This document shows positions 18,493 to 26,858 of a DNA stretch of 57,773 bases, in pieces. Position 1 is the stretch's first letter. Each line of letters begins with the position of its first letter. Position numbers and translations under genes: made by a program. The notes under the pieces are model-generated. The model had not been told where the DNA came from. It did no database searches and saw nothing but the letters and a program-made list of their open reading frames with translations. This stretch comes from JADJNW01 sp033761835. GTDB lineage: Bacteria; Bacteroidota; Bacteroidia; Chitinophagales; Saprospiraceae. The stretch spans positions 1 to 57,773 of the forward strand of contig JANRME010000335.1 in assembly GCA_033761835.1 (NCBI GenBank). Reading direction: 5' to 3'.

Positions 18493-20411
18493 TATTTTTT
18501 ACTGCTCTTTTTCTTTTGATCTGCCTGTCGTTGCGCCTGGATGCGTTGCTGCTCTTTCATCGCCGACTCTAATCGTTCTTGGAAACCGCCTTTTTTCTTA
18601 GGTTTTTTTCGATAAGCTTCCAATTCTCGCTTGATTTTTTCCTGGTCAATGATATAATTCTTCGTTACAATCGTTTGAAGAATATTAAAAACATTACTAA
18701 ATAGTAAATAACATGTCAATCCCGATGCAAAACTATTAAAGAATCCCAGAAACATCACCGGCATAATGTATTGCATATATTTCATAGCAGGTTGCGCCGA
18801 GAAGTCCATGTGTTTGGAGTTGTAATAAGTGTAAATCAGTGTAGTCACAGCCCAAAGAAAGGTAAACAAACTGATATGCGAGCCAAAACCCAGCGGAATT
18901 TCAAACGGTAAACGCACGAAAACATCGTAAGAGGATAAATCGGTTGCCCATAAAAAACTGGCCTGCCGAAATTCAATGGCGGCAGGGAAAAAACGATACA
19001 AAGCAAACCAAATCGGCATTTGCAGCAGCATTGGCATACAACCACCCAGCGGATTCACGCCATTTTCGCGATAAATCTTCATCGTTTCCATTTGCGCCTG
19101 CTGCGGGTCATCCTTGTGTTTTTCCTTCAACGTTTCTAATTGGGGCTTTAAAGCGCCCATTTTTGATTGAGAATACAGCATTCGATAGGTAAGCGGGAAC
19201 AATGAAAACTTGACAATAAAGGTCAATGCAAGAATTACAATCCCTTTGCTGCCAATAAACATAGAAAGAAAATTAAAAATCGGACGAACAATCCATCGGT
19301 TAATTGTACCAAAAATACTCCACCCAAATGGAATTACATCTTCCATCCCATCTCCTAGGGCACGCAAACGGTTGAATTCGTTGGGCCCGACATAGAAATT
19401 CATGGCAAAATTTTGACTACCGGATTGATCGTAAGGAATTTTAATAAGTGAATTCAACTTTTTAAGGTCTTCGGCTTCGTCTTTATATTGCTCAACTTCC
19501 AATACCGCACCTTTAAAGCCTTCTTTAGCTATCAAAGAACTGTTAAAAAACTGATTAGAATGTGATACCCATTTTGTAGTTATACCGTTTACGTCCTCTA
19601 CATCATTGGACGTGTAAGAACAATAACTGTATTGACCATCTACCGGCTTGTAATAAGAAGTCGAATATTGCCGCTCATAATGAGTATTTTTTTCCAGCTT
19701 GTCCAAATAATTCAACCAACGAAGCTGCACTTCTTTGGCATTTTTATCAAAAACATTGTTCAACCCTTCAAAATGGAGGTTGTAGTCCATTCGATAAGTG
19801 CCAGGGCTGATGACATAGGTTTGCTCAAAGAAACGCCCATTACCAGCAAATGCTCGAAAAGTAATGGCATTGTCTTTTTGGGAAGCCGTGAAAAACAAAT
19901 CACCTGTGCTGACGACGCCATTTGGCACACCAGCCACCGGCAATAAGTATTCAAACTTATCTTTGGGATCTTCCAACAAGCGTAACGGGCTTTTGACTTC
20001 TTTTTTCTTTTCGTTTTCCGAAATCTTATTAAATTTCTTGAGTTCCGCTTCTACTACTCGACCGCCTTTGTTGGAAAACGTGACTTTAAAAAGATCGTTT
20101 TCCAGAGTATAAAATTCTTCCTTTCCGATGGCTGCGGCCGCAAAAGGACCGTAAGCAGTAGTATTTTGAATGGCACGCAAGGAATCAGGTACAGCTTTAG
20201 CAGCAGGGGTTAATGAATTTGCGCTCGAGTCGGTGGTTTCCGATTTTGGCAACACATCTTTAGTTTGATTCTTTTGTACTAATGCAAGAGAATCCTGTGC
20301 TCTTTTCTGTGCTTCCGCTTGCTTCTTCGATGTCGGCGCCAAGAAAAATTGCTGCCAAACAATTAGTAGAACAAAGATGAGGACAATGCCTATGATGGTA
20401 TTCTTATCCAT
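18492..20411 (-). CDS. yidC: Membrane protein insertase YidC
   Basis: A 639-residue insertase of the inner membrane working with or without the Sec translocon. An N-terminal anchor (about 4-21, MDKNTIIGIVLIFVLLIVWQ) is followed by a large periplasmic beta domain (about 75-360) and the conserved C-terminal 60KD_IMP domain (about 385-600: SLFPLTYRMLYSQSKMGAL, MPIWFALYRFFP, YMQYIMPVMFLGFFNSFASGL). A basic tail (KKPKKKGGF, KKKSSKK) suits ribosome contact. Its promoter is visible just upstream (TTG at 20489-20491, TACCTTTG at 20458-20465). The DUF6438 gene follows with a 1-base overlap. Confidence 0.96.
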   Translation of the reverse strand: MDKNTIIGIVLIFVLLIVWQQFFLAPTSKKQAEAQKRAQDSLALVQKNQTKDVLPKSETTDSSANSLTPAAKAVPDSLRAIQNTTAYGPFAAAAIGKEEFYTLENDLFKVTFSNKGGRVVEAELKKFNKISENEKKKEVKSPLRLLEDPKDKFEYLLPVAGVPNGVVSTGDLFFTASQKDNAITFRAFAGNGRFFEQTYVISPGTYRMDYNLHFEGLNNVFDKNAKEVQLRWLNYLDKLEKNTHYERQYSTSYYKPVDGQYSYCSYTSNDVEDVNGITTKWVSHSNQFFNSSLIAKEGFKGAVLEVEQYKDEAEDLKKLNSLIKIPYDQSGSQNFAMNFYVGPNEFNRLRALGDGMEDVIPFGWSIFGTINRWIVRPIFNFLSMFIGSKGIVILALTFIVKFSLFPLTYRMLYSQSKMGALKPQLETLKEKHKDDPQQAQMETMKIYRENGVNPLGGCMPMLLQMPIWFALYRFFPAAIEFRQASFLWATDLSSYDVFVRLPFEIPLGFGSHISLFTFLWAVTTLIYTYYNSKHMDFSAQPAMKYMQYIMPVMFLGFFNSFASGLTCYLLFSNVFNILQTIVTKNYIIDQEKIKRELEAYRKKPKKKGGFQERLESAMKEQQRIQAQRQADQKKKSSKK

Positions 20412-20457
20412 TCAATTTCAAAAGTTTTCTCTAAAATCACTCTTCCAAAAAACTTCG

Positions 20458-20491
20458 CAAAGGTACAATTTTGTTTAGGTTTAAATAACAA
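20458..20491 (-). promoter_or_regulatory. Bacteroidota-type promoter of yidC
   Basis: On the minus strand, TTG (20489-20491) and an exact -7 element TACCTTTG (20458-20465) are separated by 23 bp. Transcription would begin about 40 bp before the yidC ATG. Confidence 0.6.
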
Positions 20492-20493
20492 GA

Positions 20494-20919
20494 ATGGACG
20501 ATAATTCACCTAATATAGACCAACGGCTGCTGGAAGCATACTTACGCACAACCTATCAGGTTGAAAATCTGCCAATTGAAATTAGAATTGGTACATGGAA
20601 TCAAGAACTGGATTTATTGCTTCAGCGGCATAAAACAAAATCTTGGGCGTTTATAAGTGCCTGGAATCTAAAGTCTTTGCCTTTATCAGAAAACGAAAAT
20701 GAATTTCGGCATCAAGAACTTTTGAAAAAGATTCGAAAAGCCGGTTATCCCTTTTTTGAAGGCAAAGGCATCGGAGAAGATACGCAGTGGCCACCCGAAA
20801 AAAGCCTCTTAATTTTAGGCATTTCAAAAACCGAAGCTTTGAAAATTGGCCAACATTTCGAGCAGAACGCCATTATTTTGGGGCATTTCCAACAACCTGC
20901 CCTGCTTCTTTTTTGCTAG
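20494..20919 (+). CDS. DUF3293 protein
   Basis: A 141-residue cytoplasmic protein matching DUF3293. The signature is AFISAWNLKSLPLSENEN (N-terminal half), then FFEGKGIGEDTQWPPEKSLLILGIS and a C-terminal FEQNAIILGHF. Function is unknown. It is divergent from yidC, and a short period-8 stretch lies just after its stop, before the convergent ompH gene. Confidence 0.82.
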   Translation: MDDNSPNIDQRLLEAYLRTTYQVENLPIEIRIGTWNQELDLLLQRHKTKSWAFISAWNLKSLPLSENENEFRHQELLKKIRKAGYPFFEGKGIGEDTQWPPEKSLLILGISKTEALKIGQHFEQNAIILGHFQQPALLLFC

Positions 20920-20934
20920 CATTCACCCTTTCTC

Positions 20935-20958
20935 TTGATCTCCAAGTCACTAAATCAC
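20935..20958 (-). repeat. Short period-8 stretch between convergent genes
   Basis: CAAGTCAC (20943-20950) and TAAATCAC (20951-20958) are adjacent imperfect 8-bp units preceded by TTGATCTC. The stretch overlaps the last codons of the ompH gene. I see no opposing arm. It is the weakest member of the repeat class. Confidence 0.35.
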
Positions 20959-21554
20959 TGTTTTTCCTCCTGTTTCGGCGCATTCAACAATTCCAGCACC
21001 TTTTTGGTAATATCAAGACTATCGTTTACACTCAGAATTTGACCGCCCGCGGCATAACTAAAGATAAAATCATAGCCTTCCTGCTCTTTGAGTGTTTTAA
21101 GTTTTTCTAGTAAATCTTTTTGCAAGGCTTCGTTTAGTTTTTGCCCTTCTTCCAATAGTGCCCTGGACACTTGTTCGCGTTCCGCCAATAATTGCTGCTG
21201 TTTTAACCCTAAGCGCTGCTGCTCTTTTTCAATTTCATTGGGCGCTAACAAACCTTGTTGTACCTTTTGCTGCGCTTGCTGCATTTCCTTTTCAAAAGCT
21301 CTTCCTTTTGCCTGTAAACTTGCATCCGCATCTTTTTCTTTCTTAGCCAATGCCTCACTCTGCGTTTTAAAAGCGGTGTAATTAGTCAATAAAGAATCAG
21401 CATTCACATAAGCAATTTTAAGCGCTTCGCCTGATGCTGTTTGGCTTGTACCACTATTGGCAGTCTGTGACTTTTTGCCAGATAACACAATTCCATATAA
21501 TACAGCAACCGCAATAAGTAATATAATATTTAAAACTAAAGAAATGTTTTTCAT
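20955..21554 (-). CDS. OmpH/Skp-family periplasmic chaperone
   Basis: A 199-residue protein with an N-terminal hydrophobic segment (about 5-25, ISLVLNIILLIAVAVLYGIVLSG) that acts as anchor or signal. It is followed by the OmpH/Skp pattern: IAYVNADSLLTNYTAFK, a long charged coiled coil (about 70-150, rich in Gln, Glu and Lys), then LLEKLKTLKEQEGYDFIFSYAAGGQILSV in pieces. Skp holds unfolded outer-membrane proteins in the periplasm. An 8-bp-periodic array lies 9-90 bp upstream of the start, between this gene and the M20 peptidase gene. Confidence 0.87.
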   Translation of the reverse strand: MKNISLVLNIILLIAVAVLYGIVLSGKKSQTANSGTSQTASGEALKIAYVNADSLLTNYTAFKTQSEALAKKEKDADASLQAKGRAFEKEMQQAQQKVQQGLLAPNEIEKEQQRLGLKQQQLLAEREQVSRALLEEGQKLNEALQKDLLEKLKTLKEQEGYDFIFSYAAGGQILSVNDSLDITKKVLELLNAPKQEEKQ

Positions 21555-21562
21555 GTAATTTT

Positions 21563-21642
21563 GAGTTTAGAAGCTTAGATATTTAGGAATTTAGGGGCTT
21601 TTGTCAAACTGAACTCCTAAACTCTTCCACTTCTAAGCGCTT
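21563..21642 (-). repeat. Inverted, period-8 array upstream of the ompH gene
   Basis: One arm (21563-21602) is built of 8-bp units ending in TTAG (GAGTTTAG, AAGCTTAG and two more). The other (21611-21642) has the complementary flavour (AACTCCTA, CACTTCTA). The two arms can pair imperfectly. It fills nearly the whole gap between the M20 peptidase stop and the ompH start. Confidence 0.72.
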
Positions 21643-21646
21643 ATTA

Positions 21647-23041
21647 TTATTTTTTCATTTCAGCATAATATTGATAAAAATACGGAATCGTTTCGATGCC
21701 TTTATAATAATTAAATAATCCGTAATGCTCATTAGGTGAATGTAATGCATCAGAATTCAAACCAAAGCCCATGAATACTGTGTTTGCACCCAATTCCGCA
21801 GTAATCATCGGCGCAATAGGAATGCTGCCACCTTCATACGCTGGAATGACGGGCTTTCCATAAGTAGTGGACATCGCTTTTTCAGCCGCTTTATATTCGA
21901 TGGAATCTACAGCCGTTCGACTATACATACCCGTAGAATGTTTATGCACTTCAACCCTTACACTTGGCGGTGCGAGTTCTTTTACATATTTAGTAAATAA
22001 ATCGGCAATTTTCTCTGGGTCTTGATTGGCTACTAAGCGCATCGAAATTTTAGCACTAGCCTTAGCAGGAAGCACCGTTTTAGCGCCTTCACCGGTGTAA
22101 CCGCTTATCATGCCATTTACTTCCAGGGTTGGACGGATACCAGTTCGCTCTAAAGTAGTATAACCTGCTTCCCCCCTCAGCGCATCTATGCCGAGATCTG
22201 CTTTATAAGCTTGTTCATTAAAAGGAGCTTTATTTAAACTTTCACGCTGCTCTTTAGTTAATTCTATTACATTATCATAAAATCCCGGAATCGTAATTCG
22301 GCGATTTTCATCGTGCAATTTGGCAATGATGCCGCACAATACATCGGCAGGGTTGGCAACTGAGCCACCGTACACGCCGGAATGCAGATCTCGGCTGGGC
22401 CCTGTCACAAATATTTCCATATATGCCAATCCTCTCAAACTCACCGTAATGGAAGGCGTATCATTCGCAATAATGGAAGTATCAGAAACTAATACTACAT
22501 CGCAAGCCAAGCGTTCCCGATTAGATGCGACAAAACTATGCAAATTCTTAGAACCAACTTCTTCTTCGCCTTCGATCATGAATTTTACATTGCAAGGCAA
22601 AGAATTATTGGTAATCATAGCTTCCACCGCTTTGATGTGCATAAACACTTGCCCTTTGTCGTCGCAAGCACCTCGAGCAAAAATCGCTCCATCAGGATGA
22701 ATCGCGGTTTTCTTAATCACCGGCTCAAAAGGTTTGGATTCCCACAAATCCAGCGGATCGGGGGGTTGTACATCATAATGCCCATATACCAATACGGTTG
22801 GCAAATGCTTATCCATGATTTTTTCACCAAAAACAACAGGATAGCCTTTAGTAGCTACGATTTCAACCTTGTCCAAACCGGCTTTTTTTAGATGCTCGGC
22901 AATAGCTTCAGCGGTTTTTAAAACATCGGCTTGGTAGGCTGGATCGGCACTTATCGAAGGAATCTGCAATAAAGTGAGCAACTCATCGAGAAACCGATCT
23001 TTATTATTGTTAATATAATTTTGTACAGCTTGCATACTCAT
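21647..23041 (-). CDS. M20-family dipeptidase
   Basis: A 464-residue zinc peptidase (M20/ArgE/CPG2 type). Metal and catalytic blocks: VLVYGHYDVQPPDPLDLW (His-Asp, about 87-104), RGACDDKGQ (bridging Asp, about 134-142), IEGEEEVGS (catalytic and metal Glu, about 168-176), VSDTS and a C-terminal HSPNEHYG. The dimerisation domain contains RDLHSGVYGG and VNGMISGYTGEG. No signal peptide is evident, so it should hydrolyse dipeptides or aminoacyl compounds in the cytoplasm. A TATCTTTG element lies just upstream at 23068-23075. Confidence 0.93.
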   Translation of the reverse strand: MSMQAVQNYINNNKDRFLDELLTLLQIPSISADPAYQADVLKTAEAIAEHLKKAGLDKVEIVATKGYPVVFGEKIMDKHLPTVLVYGHYDVQPPDPLDLWESKPFEPVIKKTAIHPDGAIFARGACDDKGQVFMHIKAVEAMITNNSLPCNVKFMIEGEEEVGSKNLHSFVASNRERLACDVVLVSDTSIIANDTPSITVSLRGLAYMEIFVTGPSRDLHSGVYGGSVANPADVLCGIIAKLHDENRRITIPGFYDNVIELTKEQRESLNKAPFNEQAYKADLGIDALRGEAGYTTLERTGIRPTLEVNGMISGYTGEGAKTVLPAKASAKISMRLVANQDPEKIADLFTKYVKELAPPSVRVEVHKHSTGMYSRTAVDSIEYKAAEKAMSTTYGKPVIPAYEGGSIPIAPMITAELGANTVFMGFGLNSDALHSPNEHYGLFNYYKGIETIPYFYQYYAEMKK

Positions 23042-23067
23042 TACTTGAAATGGTTAGGATCAGAGGG

Positions 23068-23075
23068 CAAAGATA
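23068..23075 (-). promoter_or_regulatory. -7 element (TATCTTTG) for the M20 peptidase gene
   Basis: Exact TAnnTTTG match on the minus strand 27 bp before the start codon. The upstream half is poorly conserved (a GTTTT about 20 bp further up). Confidence 0.45.
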
Positions 23076-23105
23076 ACAATCCGAGTGTAAAACCACTTTG
23101 ATTCT

Positions 23106-23636
23106 TCAAAAAACATGACCCAGAAAATCAACGAGTCCAGTTTCCCATTGCTTGTTGTTCAATGGTTTTATCATTAGACTTTGTTCGAGCCGGCGGCGTG
23201 CTACGCCAAGCGTTGCATTGTTTTGAATCAAAAGCCATTGGCAAAGATTGGATTGCATTTGAAAACCATGATTTTCATACAATTGAGGTTCTTGCGCCTG
23301 CAATACAATAAAATCAATATCATGCAATTTGCCAAGCGATTCCAATTCAAGTAAAAATCGGCTGGCGATTCGCTGATGCTGAAAATCCTCATCGACACAC
23401 AAATCAACGACCCCAAAAATGCGCAGCAATTGCCCGGAATTGTTAATGTGGCGATGTTCTACCGCCATGTGTGCAACCAAACATTGGGCTTGCCAAAGCA
23501 AATACCGAAAATCGGGAGATTGCTTGAAAAAGGATTGATCCGTGGGGTATCCTGGAAAGCTTTTTGACAAGAGCTCTCGAATGGCTTCGTGCGTCAGTTG
23601 ATCAATCTGAAACTCTTCGATCCGTTTTAAATCCAT
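23106..23636 (-). CDS. GNAT-family acetyltransferase
   Basis: A 176-residue GNAT protein. The acetyl-CoA loop is seen at VDLCVDEDFQHQRIASRFLLE (Q/R-x-x-G/A variant, QHQRIA), with preceding beta strands QCLVAHMAVEHRHI and the later YENHGFQ motif typical of the fold. I choose the start at 23636 (MDLKRIEEF), which gives a normal GNAT N-terminus; an in-frame ATG at 23666 would add ten hydrophobic residues. It follows cdaA closely (gap of about 30 bp) and is likely co-transcribed. Substrate unknown. Confidence 0.78.
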   Translation of the reverse strand: MDLKRIEEFQIDQLTHEAIRELLSKSFPGYPTDQSFFKQSPDFRYLLWQAQCLVAHMAVEHRHINNSGQLLRIFGVVDLCVDEDFQHQRIASRFLLELESLGKLHDIDFIVLQAQEPQLYENHGFQMQSNLCQWLLIQNNATLGVARRRLEQSLMIKPLNNKQWETGLVDFLGHVF

Positions 23637-23669
23637 GATAATCGGATGAAAGATAAGCAATACCAATTA

Positions 23670-24473
23670 TTACTCGTTAAAATGTTTGTCCAACAACTCT
23701 TTTAATTGTTCTTCGTTCAAATTTTCTTCCAAACGACCTCTGAAAGACATGGAAATTCGACCATTTTCCTCCGAAACCACAAAAGCAGCTACGTTCGCCT
23801 TTTCAGAAATACCAACGGCTGCACGGTGGCGCATACCTGCTGTATCGGGCAAAGTCGCATTTTCAGAGATCGGTAACACGCAACTGGCGGATTTGATTTT
23901 GCCTTCTGCAATAATCACCGCGCCATCGTGCAGGGGGCTTTCTTTATTAAAAATGCTTTCCAGCAAAGGCTCGCTAATAGTTGCATCCAAATGAATCCCC
24001 GAACTGACGATACCTTCGAGATTCACACCATTGGCTAAAACGATTAAAGCACCTGTCTTTCGGCGGCTCATACGTTGCAAGGCAACACGCACCGCCGCTT
24101 TCTGATGCTCGCGTTCATTGGTGATCAGCACTTCTTTATGTCCGAAAAAACGCCCCACAAATTCTACCTGTCGCTCCAAAGCAGTATTGCCCAAAAACAA
24201 TAAAAATCGCCGTATTTCTTGTTGGAAAATCACCACAATCACAATCACACCGACGCTTGCGAATTGTTTTAATACTTGCGATAGCAATTCCATTTGCAAT
24301 TGCCCCACCATCCAGTAAATGATATATAATGTGAGTACGCCAATAAAAATATTAAAGGCAATTGTACCGCGTAAGAGCTTGTATAACTGATACATCAAAT
24401 ACCCGACAATCAAAATATCAAGTATATCCCAAATGCGGATAGGTAAAAATCCTATTTTGAATAAAAATATCAT
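23670..24473 (-). CDS. cdaA: Diadenylate cyclase CdaA
   Basis: A 267-residue membrane-bound cyclase making cyclic di-AMP from two ATP. Three N-terminal hydrophobic segments (about 12-32, 38-57, 62-82) precede the DAC domain (about 95-255). The DAC domain carries the catalytic LHDGAVII (DGA motif, about 178-185) and GMRHRAAVGISE (RHR motif, about 212-223). c-di-AMP controls turgor and potassium uptake. In many Bacteroidota cdaA sits beside folP; here they are 10 kb apart. A GNAT gene follows on the same strand. Confidence 0.93.
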   Translation of the reverse strand: MIFLFKIGFLPIRIWDILDILIVGYLMYQLYKLLRGTIAFNIFIGVLTLYIIYWMVGQLQMELLSQVLKQFASVGVIVIVVIFQQEIRRFLLFLGNTALERQVEFVGRFFGHKEVLITNEREHQKAAVRVALQRMSRRKTGALIVLANGVNLEGIVSSGIHLDATISEPLLESIFNKESPLHDGAVIIAEGKIKSASCVLPISENATLPDTAGMRHRAAVGISEKANVAAFVVSEENGRISMSFRGRLEENLNEEQLKELLDKHFNE

Positions 24474-24496
24474 TGGTTTATTGCCTGAAGCTATTA

Positions 24497-26638
24497 TTAA
24501 TAAATTACAGATTCTTTCAAATTATAAAACATAAATGCCAGTATATCAGAGGCTTCCTCTAATTTTTTTATAGTTTGTTTTTTTGCGCTATGCCCCATAT
24601 TATTATCTGTTCGGATAAGTATGGGTTTTTCATTTTGTTGATTCGCCTGCAATTTGGCGACAAATTTATACGAATGTGCCGGCACGACATAATCGTCATT
24701 ATTGGCGCTTGTAATAAAAGTGGCCGGATAGCTTGCTGGCACTGCGTTATGCAAAGGTGAATAACTTTGTAATGCTTCAAATTCCTGTTGATTATGCACC
24801 GTGCCAAATTCATTTTTCCAGATCCAGCCTATCGTAAATTGGTGATATCGAAATAGATCGGATAGGCTTCTATCAGGGATAGCCACCGCAAATAAATCGG
24901 GTCGTTGCGTCATAGCCGCGCCTACAGCCAATCCGCCATTGGAATGTCCATAAATTGCCAATTTCTCAGAGGAAGTATAATTATTGGCGATCAAATATTC
25001 AGCCGCAGCCTGAAAATCTTCGAAAGACTTATTTTTATTGGTTTTTATTGCTGCTTGATGCCAGGTTTCTCCCAATTCGCCACCGCCTCTGATATTCGCT
25101 ACCGCGCAGATGCCACCGTTTTCGAGTACAATTGGAAATAAATAAAGATTTGTTAAATTAAAATTGGGTATCATACTCTCTCCAAAACCTCCATTTGCAA
25201 TGAGCAAGGTTGGCCGATTGCGATCAAGCGTCAAGCCCTTTTTGAAAACCAAAAACATCGGTATTTCTGTTCCATCTTTGCTTTTGTAGCGCACTTGCCG
25301 AGTTTCATAAGTTTTTCCATCAAATGCTACTTTTGACTCATGGAATATCCGCGTAGTATAATCATTCAAATTCAACTCAAAAACCACCGGTGGGCGTGTG
25401 AAAGATGAAAAGGTGAAAAATGCCCTCGATTCATCCGATTTTCCTTGCCAATCCTGCACCGAACCAATTTCGGGTAATTGAATTTCTTGTTGCATATTGC
25501 CGTTCAAATCGAATATGCGCACCCGATTGGACGCATCGCGGATATAAGTTGTCACTAATTTCCCACCAAACAGATAAGCATTTTGCAATACATCATTGCT
25601 TTCAGCGATAATTTCTTGCCAATAACGTTCCTCTGGCCGAGCCGTATTGATTTGAACCAGGCGGTATTTGGGCGCTTTGTAATTCGTCAGCACTAAAAGA
25701 TAGTTGCCGATATTTCCAACTACTTGAAAAGCAGCCGAAAAATTGTCTATAATTGGATTGAATGCCAAATCATTTGATGTTAAATCTCTGAAATACAAGG
25801 CATTGCTATTCAGGGATTCTTCCGCAGCAAGGATTAAAAAACGCTCGTCGGCGGTGGTTTGAGCGCTAAAATTGCGATAAGGATGTGAGCGATCTGCAAA
25901 AACTAGTTCATCCTCTGATTGGGGGGTGCCGACCCGATGATAAAATACTTGCTGGAAAGTATTAATCCCTGTTAAAGCCTTTCCCTGCTCGGGCGTCGGG
26001 TATCGACTATAAAAGAAACCATCTTGAAACCAGGCGATATTAGAAAACTTGATTCCGCGCAACGTGTCCAACAAAGGGCGTTTGAATTCCAAATCCCAGA
26101 GTAGAACCATGCGCCAATCAGATCCGCCTTGAGATACTTCATAAGCCAACAAAGAGCCGTCTTTTGAGAAATTAAAATCCTCAAGAATCCGCGTACCGTT
26201 TACGGAAAATTGGTTGGGGTCAAGAATAACTGTATCTCGCTCATTGCCAAGTCGATACAATATGTCTTGATTTTGTAATCCATTGTTTTTTAACGCATAG
26301 AAATAATTTCCAGCCCTTCGCGGACTACTGCAACGCTCGTGATTCCATAATACATGCAAGCGATTTTTAATATCTTCCCGAAAAGGGATTCGTTTCAGAT
26401 AATCTTCGGCGGTTTGCTTTTGCTGCGCAAGCCAGTCGCGGGTTGTAGGCGAGGTGCCATTTTCTAACCAGCGATAAGGATCAGCTATCGGCGTTCCCCA
26501 AAAAGTATCTACGACCGATAAATCTTTAGGCGTTTGATGGTAAGTGATTTTGATGTTTTTAAAATCGCTTTCGTTGGAATTACAAGCGGTGGCAAGAATG
26601 ATTAACATTGCTGAAAAAAATAATAAGAGCTTACTCAT
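24497..26638 (-). CDS. Prolyl oligopeptidase-family (S9A) lipoprotein
   Basis: A 713-residue serine peptidase exported as a lipoprotein (LIILATAC, Cys19). An N-terminal seven-bladed propeller starts after the family entry WLENGTSPTTRDWLAQQ and spans roughly 80-430. The alpha/beta-hydrolase domain carries the nucleophile in IYGHSNGGLAVGAAMTQRPDLF (Ser about 566), Asp in NNDDYVVP and His in NMGHSAKK. GGELGETWHQAA is the usual S9A segment ahead of the nucleophile. It cleaves short proline-containing peptides, here in the periplasm or at the outer membrane. Length is typical. Confidence 0.93.
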   Translation of the reverse strand: MSKLLLFFSAMLIILATACNSNESDFKNIKITYHQTPKDLSVVDTFWGTPIADPYRWLENGTSPTTRDWLAQQKQTAEDYLKRIPFREDIKNRLHVLWNHERCSSPRRAGNYFYALKNNGLQNQDILYRLGNERDTVILDPNQFSVNGTRILEDFNFSKDGSLLAYEVSQGGSDWRMVLLWDLEFKRPLLDTLRGIKFSNIAWFQDGFFYSRYPTPEQGKALTGINTFQQVFYHRVGTPQSEDELVFADRSHPYRNFSAQTTADERFLILAAEESLNSNALYFRDLTSNDLAFNPIIDNFSAAFQVVGNIGNYLLVLTNYKAPKYRLVQINTARPEERYWQEIIAESNDVLQNAYLFGGKLVTTYIRDASNRVRIFDLNGNMQQEIQLPEIGSVQDWQGKSDESRAFFTFSSFTRPPVVFELNLNDYTTRIFHESKVAFDGKTYETRQVRYKSKDGTEIPMFLVFKKGLTLDRNRPTLLIANGGFGESMIPNFNLTNLYLFPIVLENGGICAVANIRGGGELGETWHQAAIKTNKNKSFEDFQAAAEYLIANNYTSSEKLAIYGHSNGGLAVGAAMTQRPDLFAVAIPDRSLSDLFRYHQFTIGWIWKNEFGTVHNQQEFEALQSYSPLHNAVPASYPATFITSANNDDYVVPAHSYKFVAKLQANQQNEKPILIRTDNNMGHSAKKQTIKKLEEASDILAFMFYNLKESVIY

Positions 26639-26703
26639 AGTTTTTTTAAATTTTTATAGGGTTTAACTGCCAATAAAATCTGGCATAACACAATGATTTT
26701 GCT

Positions 26704-26711
26704 TATTTTTG
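26704..26711 (+). promoter_or_regulatory. -7 element (TATTTTTG) upstream of the 26859 gene
   Basis: Exact TAnnTTTG match on the plus strand. The -33 half is weak. If used, transcription starts near 26718 and the period-8 array at 26716-26858 becomes the whole 5' leader. Confidence 0.4.
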
Positions 26712-26715
26712 TGTA

Positions 26716-26858
26716 ATGGTTCATAGTGTTTTGGCATTAAGGTGGGGTTAAGGATATTAGCTTTAACCATTCTAAAGTTTAATAATAAACTAAATAACTG
26801 TACAATAACACCCAAACACTATAACGCCATATCACCATATCATAAACAACATAATCCT
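26716..26858 (+). repeat. Inverted, period-8 array forming the leader of the 26859 gene
   Basis: The right arm is seven consecutive 8-bp units from 26805 to 26860 (for example ATAACACC, ATAACGCC, ATATCACC), running exactly into the ATG at 26859. The left arm (about 26716-26745) contains CATAGTGTTTTGGCATTA, which pairs with the CCAAACACTATAACG region of the right arm (roughly 18 of 22 positions). Confidence 0.72.

Noticed and set aside
12309..24473. folP-cdaA separation as a rearrangement
   Set aside because: They are often adjacent in the phylum, but a 10-kb gap alone is not evidence of a recent event.
26742..26858. N-terminal extension of the coiled-coil protein
   Set aside because: It is a translation of the repeat array and would hide the signal peptide that begins at 26859.
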